A stretch of 42,121 bases of DNA, taken from positions 1 to 42,121 of the forward strand of contig JALHOE010000062.1 in NCBI GenBank assembly GCA_022843175.1, read 5' to 3'. This document shows, one piece after another, positions 8,811-17,048 of this stretch; position 1 is the stretch's first letter, and every line of letters starts with the position of its first letter. A model generated the notes under the pieces. The model searched no databases and had not been told where the DNA came from. It was given only the letters and a program-made list of their open reading frames with translations. The DNA comes from Deltaproteobacteria bacterium (GTDB taxonomy: Bacteria > Myxococcota_A > Polyangia > Polyangiales > JADJMO01). The position numbers were made by a program, and so were the translations under genes.

Positions 8811-10214
8811 TCAGGCGACCTCGCCGTGGAGGTCGACGTGAACGCTGTTCGGCGAGACCGTCGCAACGAAGATCGGTAGACCACGTGCGAGCTCGTGCAA
8901 CGTGCGCCCGAGCTGACGCTCCGCCAGCGCCGTGACCTCGGCTTCGAGCGCGCGCGGATCGACCTCGGAGGACGCACAGAGGAAGTGCACCGTCTGGCGG
9001 CGGAGGTACTGCGCGACCTGCGGGTGTTGCAGGAAGATCTGCGTGCCGCCGGCCATCGGCGAGACGAGGGGCACACGCGAGTAGGCCTCTGCGTCACCCG
9101 GTATCAAGACGTTCACCACCGCGCCCTCGGCGTGACCGCCGGGGAGCACCTCGACGTCGTGCTCCGTGATCGACTCCCACCGCAGCCTGAAGAATTGACG
9201 CAGGAACGACTCGACGAGCTCGGGGCGTACGCCGTAGTCCCGGGCGTTCACGAGCGAGAGGCGCAGGTGACCGCAGCCGAGGTGCTCCGGCCGGATCATG
9301 TGATCGAGGAGGAGATCGCGCAGCTCCTCGGGCGGCGACGCGAGGAACCGTCGCCACTGGAGCGTTTCGAAGACGTTGGCGAGCGCCGCGTCGAGCCGGC
9401 GATCGGAGCGGAACGAGCCGATGAGGCGATTCTGCGCGCCGATGTCGGTGTGCAAGTAGAGCCGCCCGAAGGCGTCGAGCCGGCGGAGGAGGAGTGCGCG
9501 CAGCGCAGCGTCGTCGAGCTGTATCTTGCCGACGCGTTCGAACGCGGCGAGCACGAGGAGGAGCTCACCCGCGTCGCCCCCCGGCGCGCCGATGATCCCG
9601 CTGCCGTCGCGACCGTCGACGCAGGAGATCCGACCGGTCAGGAGCAGCGAGGCGAGCTTCATCCAGCGGATGACGCTCGGATCGCCGAGGTGCGCGGCGA
9701 CGTCGTCACGCGCGAGCACCCGATGTTCCGCGACGAACGCGGAGGTGCGCGCCGGGCCGATCGCTCCCTCCCGCGAGAGTATCGATGGGTCGCGGCTGAC
9801 CGCGAGGCCGACCTGCCGCCAGCCGACGATCCCACCCATGAGCACGGCGACGAAGCGATGCCCGCGCGACTCGAGCTCGAGCGCGATCCGCGACGCGCGC
9901 TCTTCGGTGCGGGAGACGAGCACCAACGGCTCGTCGACCGCGCGGTGTGAGAGGAGCTCAACCGCGCGGTCGAGCGGGACGTAGTCGCTACCGGGCACGT
10001 GACCGTCCGGGCCCACGATCTCCTCGGCGCGACGCACATCGACGATGCGCGCCGCGTGACCGAGCCGCGCGACGTCGTGCGGGGAGAGCAGCGGGACCCC
10101 GCTCGGTGAGCGCAGCTCCGCCGCCACCCAGTTCACGCGGAACATTCGCTCGGCCTGCGTGACTCGACCGATCGGGGGGATGCGCGGATCGTCGGCGGGC
10201 GCGGGTTGGCTCAT
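8811..10214 (-). CDS. Rhodanese-like domain fused to zeta/beta carbonic anhydrase-like domain
   Basis: 467 residues from ATG 10212-10214. Residues about 41-140 form a rhodanese-like fold (LLSPHDVARLGHAARIVDVR, GHVPGSDYVPLD, LVLVSRTEERA, VAVLMGGIVGW), but Ser101 occupies the position of the catalytic Cys, so sulfur transfer is unlikely. The rest has three motifs: CVDGRDGSGIIGAPGGDAGE (Cys198), HLGCGH (311-316, Cys314, with His305 and His311 nearby) and EVLPGGHAEGAVVNV (His361). As I recall, the cadmium/zinc carbonic anhydrase repeat of diatoms (zeta class) has CVDGR, a Gly-Pro-x-x-Gly-Gly stretch, LGCG and a Gly-x-His-x-Glu strand, and beta enzymes use C-x-D/S-x-R plus HxxC. Gene and rhodanese fold are secure; the metal-site assignment is inference. 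Cytoplasmic (no signal). Divergent from the ferritin-like lipoprotein. Confidence 0.85.
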   Translation of the reverse strand: MSQPAPADDPRIPPIGRVTQAERMFRVNWVAAELRSPSGVPLLSPHDVARLGHAARIVDVRRAEEIVGPDGHVPGSDYVPLDRAVELLSHRAVDEPLVLVSRTEERASRIALELESRGHRFVAVLMGGIVGWRQVGLAVSRDPSILSREGAIGPARTSAFVAEHRVLARDDVAAHLGDPSVIRWMKLASLLLTGRISCVDGRDGSGIIGAPGGDAGELLLVLAAFERVGKIQLDDAALRALLLRRLDAFGRLYLHTDIGAQNRLIGSFRSDRRLDAALANVFETLQWRRFLASPPEELRDLLLDHMIRPEHLGCGHLRLSLVNARDYGVRPELVESFLRQFFRLRWESITEHDVEVLPGGHAEGAVVNVLIPGDAEAYSRVPLVSPMAGGTQIFLQHPQVAQYLRRQTVHFLCASSEVDPRALEAEVTALAERQLGRTLHELARGLPIFVATVSPNSVHVDLHGEVA

Positions 10215-10313
10215 GGACCATTACGATAGCGCCGCGTGGACGTCGTTCCCTGGCCGCCGCGACTCTCTCGGGCGAACCGCGCACCAGGATCCTCGTAGTA
10301 CGCTCCCTGGCGG

Positions 10314-11201
10314 ATGCATCCGTTCGTCGCGCGCCTGATGCAGCTCTCGTTCGGTGCGTGCGCGCTCGCCGGGTGCAAGACCGTCTGCAACCAAGCAGAC
10401 ATCGCGCGCTCGAAGCCCACCGACGAGCTCGCCGAGCGCTATCCGACGGCCATCGCGGAGGCATGGGCCGCGAGCAGCGAGCTGGGGAGCGGCTCCGTTC
10501 CCATTGAGCCCAAGAGCTGCGCGAAGATGTGCGGGCCGAAGGCGACCCAATGCACGCTCGAGGTCCATCCCGACCAGACGACCAAGCTCCACGCGTCGGT
10601 GCGTTGCGTCTTCGGCTCCCGTGAGGAGTGCCACCAGGACTTCGATCCCCTGAACATGGGGAGCTGCCCCTACGGGTGCGGCCGTCTGCCGGGAGAGATC
10701 GATCTCGCCCCGTACACGCCGCTGGAGCGCGTCTTTGTCCTCGAGGCGCTCAGCGTCGTTGCGTTCCGGGATCTCGCGCGTGATCTGCGGCGCTTCGGCG
10801 CGCCGCGCTCGCTCCGTTCGCGCGTGTTGAGAGCGGCCCGCGACGAGGCTCGCCACGCGCGGCTGGCGCGCACCCTGCTCAACCGCGACGTCACGCTGCC
10901 CCCCGTCCCGCGTCGACAGCGCTCGCTGGAGGAGGCCGCGATCCTCAACGCGACGGAGGGCTGCGCGCGCGAGAGCTTCGGCGCGCTCGTCGCGATCGGT
11001 CTGGCGCGACACGGGCACGAGCTGTATGCGGCGATCGCCGATGACGAGCTGGAGCACGCGGCGCTCTCGCACGATCTGCACGCGTGGTTCATGGAGCGCC
11101 TCGCGAACCGCTCACGCGCCAGGGTCGAGCAAGCGCTGCATGGCGCGCTCTCCGCGCTCCCCGGCGCGCTCGGGGTCGCGCTTCGTGCGGAGCTGTCATG
11201 A
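10314..11201 (+). CDS. Lipoprotein with ferritin-like di-iron domain
   Basis: 295 residues from ATG 10314. The signal peptide ends at a lipobox (CALAGC, Cys21). A Cys-rich N-terminal part (CAKMCGPKATQC, CPYGCG) precedes a four-helix ferritin-like domain at about 135-290. Candidate iron ligands are Glu144 (VLEALSVVAF), Glu178 and His181 (DEARH), Glu215 or Glu220 (EGCARE), and Glu245 and His248 (DELEH), the two ExxH pairs typical of di-iron bundles. Predicted periplasmic or outer-membrane iron protein: oxidase, iron store or peroxide defence are all possible. The stop codon overlaps the next start (ATGA at 11198-11201), so the two are translationally coupled. Confidence 0.88.
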   Translation: MHPFVARLMQLSFGACALAGCKTVCNQADIARSKPTDELAERYPTAIAEAWAASSELGSGSVPIEPKSCAKMCGPKATQCTLEVHPDQTTKLHASVRCVFGSREECHQDFDPLNMGSCPYGCGRLPGEIDLAPYTPLERVFVLEALSVVAFRDLARDLRRFGAPRSLRSRVLRAARDEARHARLARTLLNRDVTLPPVPRRQRSLEEAAILNATEGCARESFGALVAIGLARHGHELYAAIADDELEHAALSHDLHAWFMERLANRSRARVEQALHGALSALPGALGVALRAELS

Positions 11202-12190
11202 GAGCGGCCGTCGCGCTCCTGCTCTGCGCCTGCGCGCACGATCCCGCGTTGGACGGCGCCTTCCAGCAGGCGGGCGCAGAGCCCAAACCGGAGCTCGCGA
11301 TCGCGAAGGTCGTGATCCCGCAGCGGGAGGGTGTGGTGGTGGGGGGCGGGCGCTTCGGCATCGTGCTCACGCGCCCGGTCGAGCAAGCCGCCAATGCCCT
11401 CACGGTGCGGGACAAACGCCTCGGCGCCATCGCCGGCAAGACGGTGTGGCTCGATCGCCAGGCCCTCTACTTCGAGCCGAATGCGGAGCTTCGACCCGGC
11501 CTCGATCTTCGCTTTCACCTCACCGCGACGCTGCGCGCACCCGACGGCGCGACCATCTCGCCGCGCGAGCTCGCGCACGCGCGCACGAGACCGATCAGCT
11601 TCTGGTCGGCCAACCCCGTCGGCTACGGAGAGGAGCTGCGCGCGCTCGGCGCACTCGAGGTGAAGTTCGAGGAGAAGATCCCCGCGGCCGAGCTGCAGTC
11701 GATCGCGGTCCTCCTCGACGGCAGCGCCGAGCTGCCGTTCATGGCCCGGGACGAGGGCTCCGCCGTGCGGATCACTGCGGCGTTTCCGCCCGGCCACGAG
11801 CTGCTGTTCACGTTTCGTGACGACGTCGACACCGCGACCTCGGTCGGCGTCGTCGCGGCGCCCCACGCGAAGCTGAAGGTGGCCAAGGGGTTCCGCTTCA
11901 CCACGTTCGGCGAGCCCGGCGATCAGTGCGTCGAGGACAACAAGACGATGACGTTGAAGTGCGGCGGCGCCGTCGCCTACCTGGTGCTCGACTCGCCGAC
12001 GACGCAGGCGTCGATCGACGCCAACATCCATCCCGCCGCGCGCCTCGCGACCACGGGCGATCTACGGGGCCACCGCATCGAGCTTGCCGTCGCAGCGACC
12101 CCGACCGTCATCAAGATCGACAAGGAGCTCACCGACGTGTTCGGGCAGACGCTCGGCAAGCGGTATCAGTTCACGCTGCTGCGTAAGTGA
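11198..12190 (+). CDS. Lipoprotein with SbsA/Ig-like domains
   Basis: 330 residues from ATG 11198, which overlaps the preceding stop as ATGA. A short signal peptide (MRAAVALLLCAC) gives a lipobox at Cys10 or Cys12. The mature part looks like bacterial Ig-like domains of the SbsA/Big_5 type, as found at the start of bacterial alpha-2-macroglobulin-like proteins: FGIVLTRPVEQAANAL, VWLDRQALYFEPNAELRPGL, then LTDVFGQTLGKRYQFTLL at the C-terminus. A single Cys pair (QCVEDNKTMTLKCGG) may form a disulphide. Coupling to the ferritin-like lipoprotein suggests the two act as partners in the envelope, for example a scaffold plus an iron centre; that is inference. Confidence 0.82.
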   Translation: MRAAVALLLCACAHDPALDGAFQQAGAEPKPELAIAKVVIPQREGVVVGGGRFGIVLTRPVEQAANALTVRDKRLGAIAGKTVWLDRQALYFEPNAELRPGLDLRFHLTATLRAPDGATISPRELAHARTRPISFWSANPVGYGEELRALGALEVKFEEKIPAAELQSIAVLLDGSAELPFMARDEGSAVRITAAFPPGHELLFTFRDDVDTATSVGVVAAPHAKLKVAKGFRFTTFGEPGDQCVEDNKTMTLKCGGAVAYLVLDSPTTQASIDANIHPAARLATTGDLRGHRIELAVAATPTVIKIDKELTDVFGQTLGKRYQFTLLRK

Positions 12191-12271
12191 CCTGCGAGAT
12201 CACCACTTTGCCGGCGCCGCGACGGAGCGATCCGTTGTCGTTTCGTCGGGAGGAGATCGTATCCTCCCGGA

Positions 12272-14731
12272 GTGGGGGGCCCGTTTCGCAACCTCGATGC
12301 GCGGGCCGACGTGTTCGTCGGACGCGCCGACACGCTCGCGAGCTTGCGCGATGCGGCCCTTCAACACTCGCTTTTGTTGGTGCTCGGCACCGCGGGCGCG
12401 GGCAAGACGCGAACGACGATCGAGCTCTTCACCCGGCATGGCCGCGAGCTCGGGCCGGATGGCGCGTGGTTCGTCGATCTGAGCGAGGTCACCGACGAGG
12501 CGGGGATGTTGGCGGCGTTCGCTGGCGCGCTCGGGATCGCGCTCGGGAGCAACGCGGCCGAGCGCGTGGCGGCCGCGGTCGCCGCCCGGAGACGCGCGGC
12601 GTTCCTGGTGGACGACTTCGAGAAGATCGTCGCGTCGGCGCCGACGCTCGAGGCGATCGCGCGCGCGGCGCCCGAGGCGCGGTTCGTCGTCACGTCCCGC
12701 GAGGTCTTGCGGATCGGCGAGCACCGCGTGGAGCTCGGGCCGTTGGCGTCCGCGGAGGCGGTCGACCTCTTCGTCGCGCGTGCGGGGACGACCCCGAACG
12801 ACGACCTCCGCGCCCTCTGTGACGAGCTCGAGGGCTTACCCCTGGCGATCGAGCTGGCCGCGTCGCGTGCACGTGTCCTGTCGCCCCGTCAGCTGCGCGA
12901 TCAACTTCATCGCCGCTTTGATCTGCTGCGCCGCGAGGGCGGCGGGCGTCGTGCCACGCTGCGTGGCGCGATCGACGTGTCGTGGGAGCTCCTCTCGGAG
13001 AACGAACGGCGGGTCCTCGCGCAGTGTTCGGTGTTCCGTGGCGCCTTCACGCTCGCTGCGGCCGAGGCGGTCGTGCGCGCGGAGGGCTGGGTGCTCGACG
13101 CGATCCAATCGCTCGCCGACCGCTCGCTCGTCCAGGTCGTCGTGGCCGAGCCGGTGCGCTATCGCCTGCTCGAGAGCATCCGCGAATACGCGCGCGAGAA
13201 GCTCGCCGACGCGACGGTCGAGGAGCGCCACGCCGACCACTTTCGTACCGCCGTCATGACCGAGCTCGATCGCGAGAACGTGATCGCCGCGCACCGCTTC
13301 TACCTCGCCAGGGGCGACATCGAGGCCGCGCTGCAGACGCTGAACGCGCTCGATCGACTCCTTGTTTGGCGCGGACCCACGACCCTCCGCCTCGCGCTCC
13401 TCGACGCCGCGCTCGCCGTGCCTGGTGGCACTCCTGCGACCCGCGCGCTCGTGTTTCTCCGTCGAGCGGGCACGCTCCTCGAGCTCGGGCGCGCAGCGGA
13501 CGCCACCGCCGATCGAGAGCGCGCGCGGGAGCTCGCCGTCGGCGATCGCGAGGTCGAGGCGCGGGTGCTCGAGTCGTTCGGCCTCGGCGCGTGGCACGGC
13601 GGCGACATCGCCGGCGCGCGCGACTATTTCGAGCGCGCCGGCGCGGCGTTCGACGATCCCGGCCTCCGCGCGCGCACGCACGTGTTCCTCGCCAACGCGC
13701 TCTATTTCCTCGGCGCGGTCGACGAGGCGCGCAGGCTCTATCAACAAGCGAGCGTCACCCTCCGTGCGGCGGGCGATCTGCGAACGCTCGCGCTCGCGGT
13801 CGCGAACCTCGGCAGCCTCGAGCACGACCTCGGCAACCTCGACGCCGCGCGCCGCGGCTACCTCGACGCCCTCGAGATCGAGCAACAGCTCGGCATGCGG
13901 AGCGACGAGGGCATCGCCCAGATGAACCTCGGTCACCTCGCGCTCGAAGCGTTCGACATCGACGCGGCGCGCGCACTCTACGAGCGCTCGATCGAGATTC
14001 AACGCGAGGTCGGCAACCGCCGGTGGCAGGCGATCACCCTCGGTTACCTCGGTCTATGCCACGAGATCGCTGGACGTCGCGACGAGGCCCGCGACGTCTA
14101 CCTCGAGGCGATCGCGAAACACGACGAGGACGGCGACGCGGTCTTCGGCGGGCTCACGCGCTGTTGGCTCGCGCGGCTGCAGGGCGCCCGCGGCTCGTAC
14201 GACGAAGCACGCGCCACCCTCGCCGCGGGGCGCGCGTCGATCGCGCGCGGCGGCGCGACGCTGTTCGAGCACGTGGCCACGGTCTGCGAGGCCTCGATCG
14301 CGAGGGCCGAGGGCCTCCCGCCGGTCTCGGTCGACGCCGCGCGCACGGCGATCTCGAGCGAGGTTCGCATCGCGCTCCGGATGCTCGAGTCGCAGCGCGC
14401 CTCCTCCACCGCGTTGGTCGTCTCCACCTCCGGAAGGAGCGCGACGATGCCCGACGGCACCCGGTTCGACCTCGCCACCCGAGCTCCCCTGCGCCGACTC
14501 CTGCTGGCGCTGGTGGAGCTCCGTCTCGATCGGCCCGGCACGGCGCTGACGCTCGACGAGCTCGTGCAACACGGCTGGCCCGGCGAGAAGCTCGTGGGCA
14601 CGACCGGCCCGGACCGGGCGTATGCGGCGCTCTCCACGCTGCGAAAGCTCGGCCTCCGCGCCGTGCTCGTCCGGCGCGACGACGGATACCTGCTCGACCC
14701 GGCGGTCCCGCTGCGGCGCGTCGAAGACTGA
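12272..14731 (+). CDS. STAND ATPase-TPR regulator with C-terminal winged helix
   Basis: 819 residues from GTG 12272 (GTG 12311 just before the VFVGR box is less likely). The N-terminal ATPase has a VFVGRADTL box, Walker A GTAGAGKT (39-46), Walker B AAFLVDDFE (109-117) and FVVTSRE (138-144). Then come a winged-helix-like STAND segment (RRVLAQCSVFRGAFTLAAAE) and many TPR-like repeats (ALYFLGAVDEARRLYQQA, LGSLEHDLGNLDAARRGYL). The last ~94 residues (726-819) look like an OmpR/BTAD-type winged helix: RAPLRRLLLALVELRL, LTLDELVQHGWPGE, YAALSTLRKLGLRAVLVRRD, GYLLD. DNA binding from the C-terminus is the reverse of the SARP/AfsR order. It is paralogous to the 6612-8651 protein. Likely a cytoplasmic transcription regulator; signal and targets unknown. 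Confidence 0.9.
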   Translation: MGGPFRNLDARADVFVGRADTLASLRDAALQHSLLLVLGTAGAGKTRTTIELFTRHGRELGPDGAWFVDLSEVTDEAGMLAAFAGALGIALGSNAAERVAAAVAARRRAAFLVDDFEKIVASAPTLEAIARAAPEARFVVTSREVLRIGEHRVELGPLASAEAVDLFVARAGTTPNDDLRALCDELEGLPLAIELAASRARVLSPRQLRDQLHRRFDLLRREGGGRRATLRGAIDVSWELLSENERRVLAQCSVFRGAFTLAAAEAVVRAEGWVLDAIQSLADRSLVQVVVAEPVRYRLLESIREYAREKLADATVEERHADHFRTAVMTELDRENVIAAHRFYLARGDIEAALQTLNALDRLLVWRGPTTLRLALLDAALAVPGGTPATRALVFLRRAGTLLELGRAADATADRERARELAVGDREVEARVLESFGLGAWHGGDIAGARDYFERAGAAFDDPGLRARTHVFLANALYFLGAVDEARRLYQQASVTLRAAGDLRTLALAVANLGSLEHDLGNLDAARRGYLDALEIEQQLGMRSDEGIAQMNLGHLALEAFDIDAARALYERSIEIQREVGNRRWQAITLGYLGLCHEIAGRRDEARDVYLEAIAKHDEDGDAVFGGLTRCWLARLQGARGSYDEARATLAAGRASIARGGATLFEHVATVCEASIARAEGLPPVSVDAARTAISSEVRIALRMLESQRASSTALVVSTSGRSATMPDGTRFDLATRAPLRRLLLALVELRLDRPGTALTLDELVQHGWPGEKLVGTTGPDRAYAALSTLRKLGLRAVLVRRDDGYLLDPAVPLRRVED

Positions 14732-14784
14732 TTTTGGATCCATTTGGAGGCCGAAAATCGGCGCGAAAGGGAGAGTGCTCCCCC

Positions 14785-16062
14785 ATGTCGCGATACCTCC
14801 TCCTCGTGCCCTTCCTCGTCGGTTGCGCGGCCGCCGCCGAGACCAAATCCTCGACCGAGGCCTCCGATTCGGACATCTCCTCGGAGACCGTCGTCGCGAG
14901 CGAGGACACCGGGAGCCCGAGCGAAGAGGACACCGGCCGGCCGAGCGAGGAGGACTCCGGGCCGCTCCCGGACAGCGCGGCCATGGATACCGCTCCGCCC
15001 CTGGCTGACACCGCCGCCCCGCCGTCCGAGGAGTGCAAGAGCTACCCCTTCGCCGCCGAGACGTTGCTCGCGGAGAAGCTCGGCTTCGGCGCGTCGGCGA
15101 AGGGCGGCGATCCGAAGAAGGTGTTCCGCGTGAAGAGCCTCGCGGACAGCGGCCCGACGACGTTGCGCGCCGCGCTCGAATCGACGGAGCCCTATTGGAT
15201 CGTGTTCGACGTCGAGGGAACGATCCTCCTCGGCGAGGACGCGATCCGACCCAAGTCGAACAAGACGGTCGACGGCCGCGGGCGCGCCGTCGTCGTCGAC
15301 GGACTGATCAAGATCGGCGCGGGGACGAAGAACCTGATCTTCAGCGATCTGACGCTGCAGTACCCGCGCGGCTTCAAGACCAGCAGCGGCGACACCATCT
15401 CGATCAGCGGCCACGCCGGCGCGTCGGCGGACGCCTACGACACGCGCGACATGTGGTTCCACCACCTCGAGCTCGGGCGCTCGGGCGACGGACAGATCGA
15501 CGTGCGCGGCGGCACCAACATCACCATCTCGTGGACGCACCTGCACTCGCACGCGAAGGCGTTCCTCCACCAGAAGGACGCGGACAACCTGCCGTCGCCC
15601 TTTATGCGCATCACGTATCACCACAACTGGTTCGAGAAGATCACGCGGCGCGGGCCGCTCTTCTATTACGGCCAGGCCGACTTCTTCAACAACTGGCAGC
15701 ACCAGTGGTACGAGTTCGGCGCGTCGAGCAACTCGGGCGCGCAGTTCCTCAGCGAGAACAACATCTACGAGGCGCGGCCCGGCACGTATTGCATCCCCGG
15801 ATGCCCCGACCCGAACAGCCCGACGGGCGACAGCGACTACCAGGTCTCGAAGGAGGCTCTGGTGTCGGGCTGGGCCGGCGAACCGGGGTATATCAAGAGC
15901 GTCGGAGACCTCGCCCTCGAGGGCGCGAAGATCGCCACCAACAACCCGACCAAGGTCTTCGACCGCGCGACCTTCTACGCGGCGAAGCCCGAGGTCGCCA
16001 ACGCGGAGCTGAAGGCGCGACTCAAGGCGTTGACCGGCCCGCGCAAGACCTACTGCAAATGA
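14785..16062 (+). CDS. Pectate lyase-like secreted lipoprotein (PL1 type)
   Basis: 425 residues from ATG 14785 with GGGAGAG about ten bases upstream. The signal peptide MSRYLLLVPFLVGC gives a lipobox at Cys14, then a ~75-residue acidic Ser/Thr/Pro linker with an exact 24-base repeat. The mature domain is a right-handed beta-helix of pectate lyase family 1: GFGASAKGGDPKKVFRVKSL, SLADSGPTTLRAALE, VFDVEGTI, NKTVDGRG, GDTISISG, DMWFHHLELG, GDGQIDVRGGTNITISWTHL, MRITYHHNWFEKITRRGP. The DG-Q-ID-V-RG and HHNWF blocks are the family's calcium and substrate regions; Arg in ITRRGP is a candidate catalytic base. Predicted to cleave polygalacturonate by beta-elimination at the cell surface, a nutritional role. 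Activity not proven. Confidence 0.92.
   Translation: MSRYLLLVPFLVGCAAAAETKSSTEASDSDISSETVVASEDTGSPSEEDTGRPSEEDSGPLPDSAAMDTAPPLADTAAPPSEECKSYPFAAETLLAEKLGFGASAKGGDPKKVFRVKSLADSGPTTLRAALESTEPYWIVFDVEGTILLGEDAIRPKSNKTVDGRGRAVVVDGLIKIGAGTKNLIFSDLTLQYPRGFKTSSGDTISISGHAGASADAYDTRDMWFHHLELGRSGDGQIDVRGGTNITISWTHLHSHAKAFLHQKDADNLPSPFMRITYHHNWFEKITRRGPLFYYGQADFFNNWQHQWYEFGASSNSGAQFLSENNIYEARPGTYCIPGCPDPNSPTGDSDYQVSKEALVSGWAGEPGYIKSVGDLALEGAKIATNNPTKVFDRATFYAAKPEVANAELKARLKALTGPRKTYCK
14902..14964 (+). repeat. 24-bp tandem repeat in the pectate lyase linker
   Basis: Two adjacent 24-base units (14902-14925 and 14926-14949) plus a partial third differ by a few bases. They encode EDTGSPSE / EDTGRPSE / EDSGPLPD in the acidic linker between lipobox and catalytic domain. 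The unit is in frame, so copy-number changes would alter linker length without breaking the gene. Confidence 0.7.
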
Positions 16063-16139
16063 GCGTGCGGACCGCGTGACAGGCGCTCGGATCGCGCACA
16101 AGATGCGGGAGCAGCAAGACCTTCCGATCGGACGGGACG

Positions 16140-17048
16140 ATGCGCGCGTTTCCCGAGGACATCGAGGCAGAGGTCGATCGGCAAACTGCAGACCTCGGGC
16201 GACAATGGGCTTGGCTCGCGCTCGAGGAGGCCGTCATCGTGTGGGAGCGGCACGCTCCCGGGCTGAAGCTCGCGTATCGCGACAGCGTCGTGGGGATGCA
16301 CCACGAGATCGATCCCGCGCTGCCGCGCCGCACGCTGCTCGCGAGCGAGGACCGCGCCGCGCTCGAGAAGGAATGGCTCGAGCCGATCACCGCGCTGCAG
16401 GACGACGACTGGGAGCTACCCGACGCGGCGCGCGACGCGTTCTATGCGGCGTACAACGCCGTTCGCGGGCGCTATGGGGCGTGCGTGGGCTTTGCGCGCG
16501 CGGCCACGTTCGCAGAGTACGAACGTGCGCAGTTCCACGAGCTATGGGCGCGATGGTGGGCGCACATCGCTCCCACGGCATCGACCGAAGGCCGCCTTCC
16601 GATCCAGCTCGCCGCCGAACGCTTCGTGGAGCTCGCGGCCGCGACGTACGCCGCGCTCGGCATCCCGTTTCGTGTCTCCGAGCCCGCGGTGCGCAATGAG
16701 CCGCCACCGCACGGCGTGGAGGAGGTCCGCATCTCGACGTGGCGCGACGGTGACAACGTCGTCGAGCTCCGGCGCGTGTGGGATCAGCCGGTCCCGATGG
16801 AGTCGCGCGATCGCAGCTTCGACGCGCGGATGACGATCCCAACCCACCGCGCAGAGCTCGCCGTCGCGGGGATGGATGATTTCTCCTCGTATCGTCTTGT
16901 GGCGAACGTCGATTCGCTGCCCGTGGTGCAATCGGCCGTGCGCGGCGCTGCGGCGCGCCTGGCCGTGCGCGCCGGGCAGTGGACGAACCGCTACGCCGCG
17001 CCGAGCGAGTGGGTCGCAGCAGCACGAACGGCGCCGATCGATGGGTGA
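16140..17048 (+). CDS. Hypothetical protein
   Basis: 302 residues from ATG 16140, with GGGACG about four bases upstream. It is acidic and Trp-rich in the N-terminal 150 residues (WAWLALEEAVIVWERHAPGL, DDDWELPDAARDAFYAAYNA, ELWARWWAHIAP) and looks mainly alpha-helical. The second half seems beta-rich (VEEVRISTWRDGDNVVELRR). There is no signal peptide, membrane segment or motif I recognise. It overlaps the following ankyrin gene by 8 bp, so the two are probably co-expressed. GC-rich third positions agree with neighbouring genes, which supports it as a real coding sequence. Confidence 0.7.
   Translation: MRAFPEDIEAEVDRQTADLGRQWAWLALEEAVIVWERHAPGLKLAYRDSVVGMHHEIDPALPRRTLLASEDRAALEKEWLEPITALQDDDWELPDAARDAFYAAYNAVRGRYGACVGFARAATFAEYERAQFHELWARWWAHIAPTASTEGRLPIQLAAERFVELAAATYAALGIPFRVSEPAVRNEPPPHGVEEVRISTWRDGDNVVELRRVWDQPVPMESRDRSFDARMTIPTHRAELAVAGMDDFSSYRLVANVDSLPVVQSAVRGAAARLAVRAGQWTNRYAAPSEWVAAARTAPIDG

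Noticed and set aside
12982-14784. Long upstream extension of the pectate lyase frame
   Set aside because: It overlaps the STAND regulator in another frame and translates to Arg-rich low-complexity protein; the signal peptide at ATG 14785 marks the real start.
14098-16101. Minus-strand reading frame opposite the pectate lyase
   Set aside because: Antisense shadow with an Arg/Val/Ala-rich translation and no domain.
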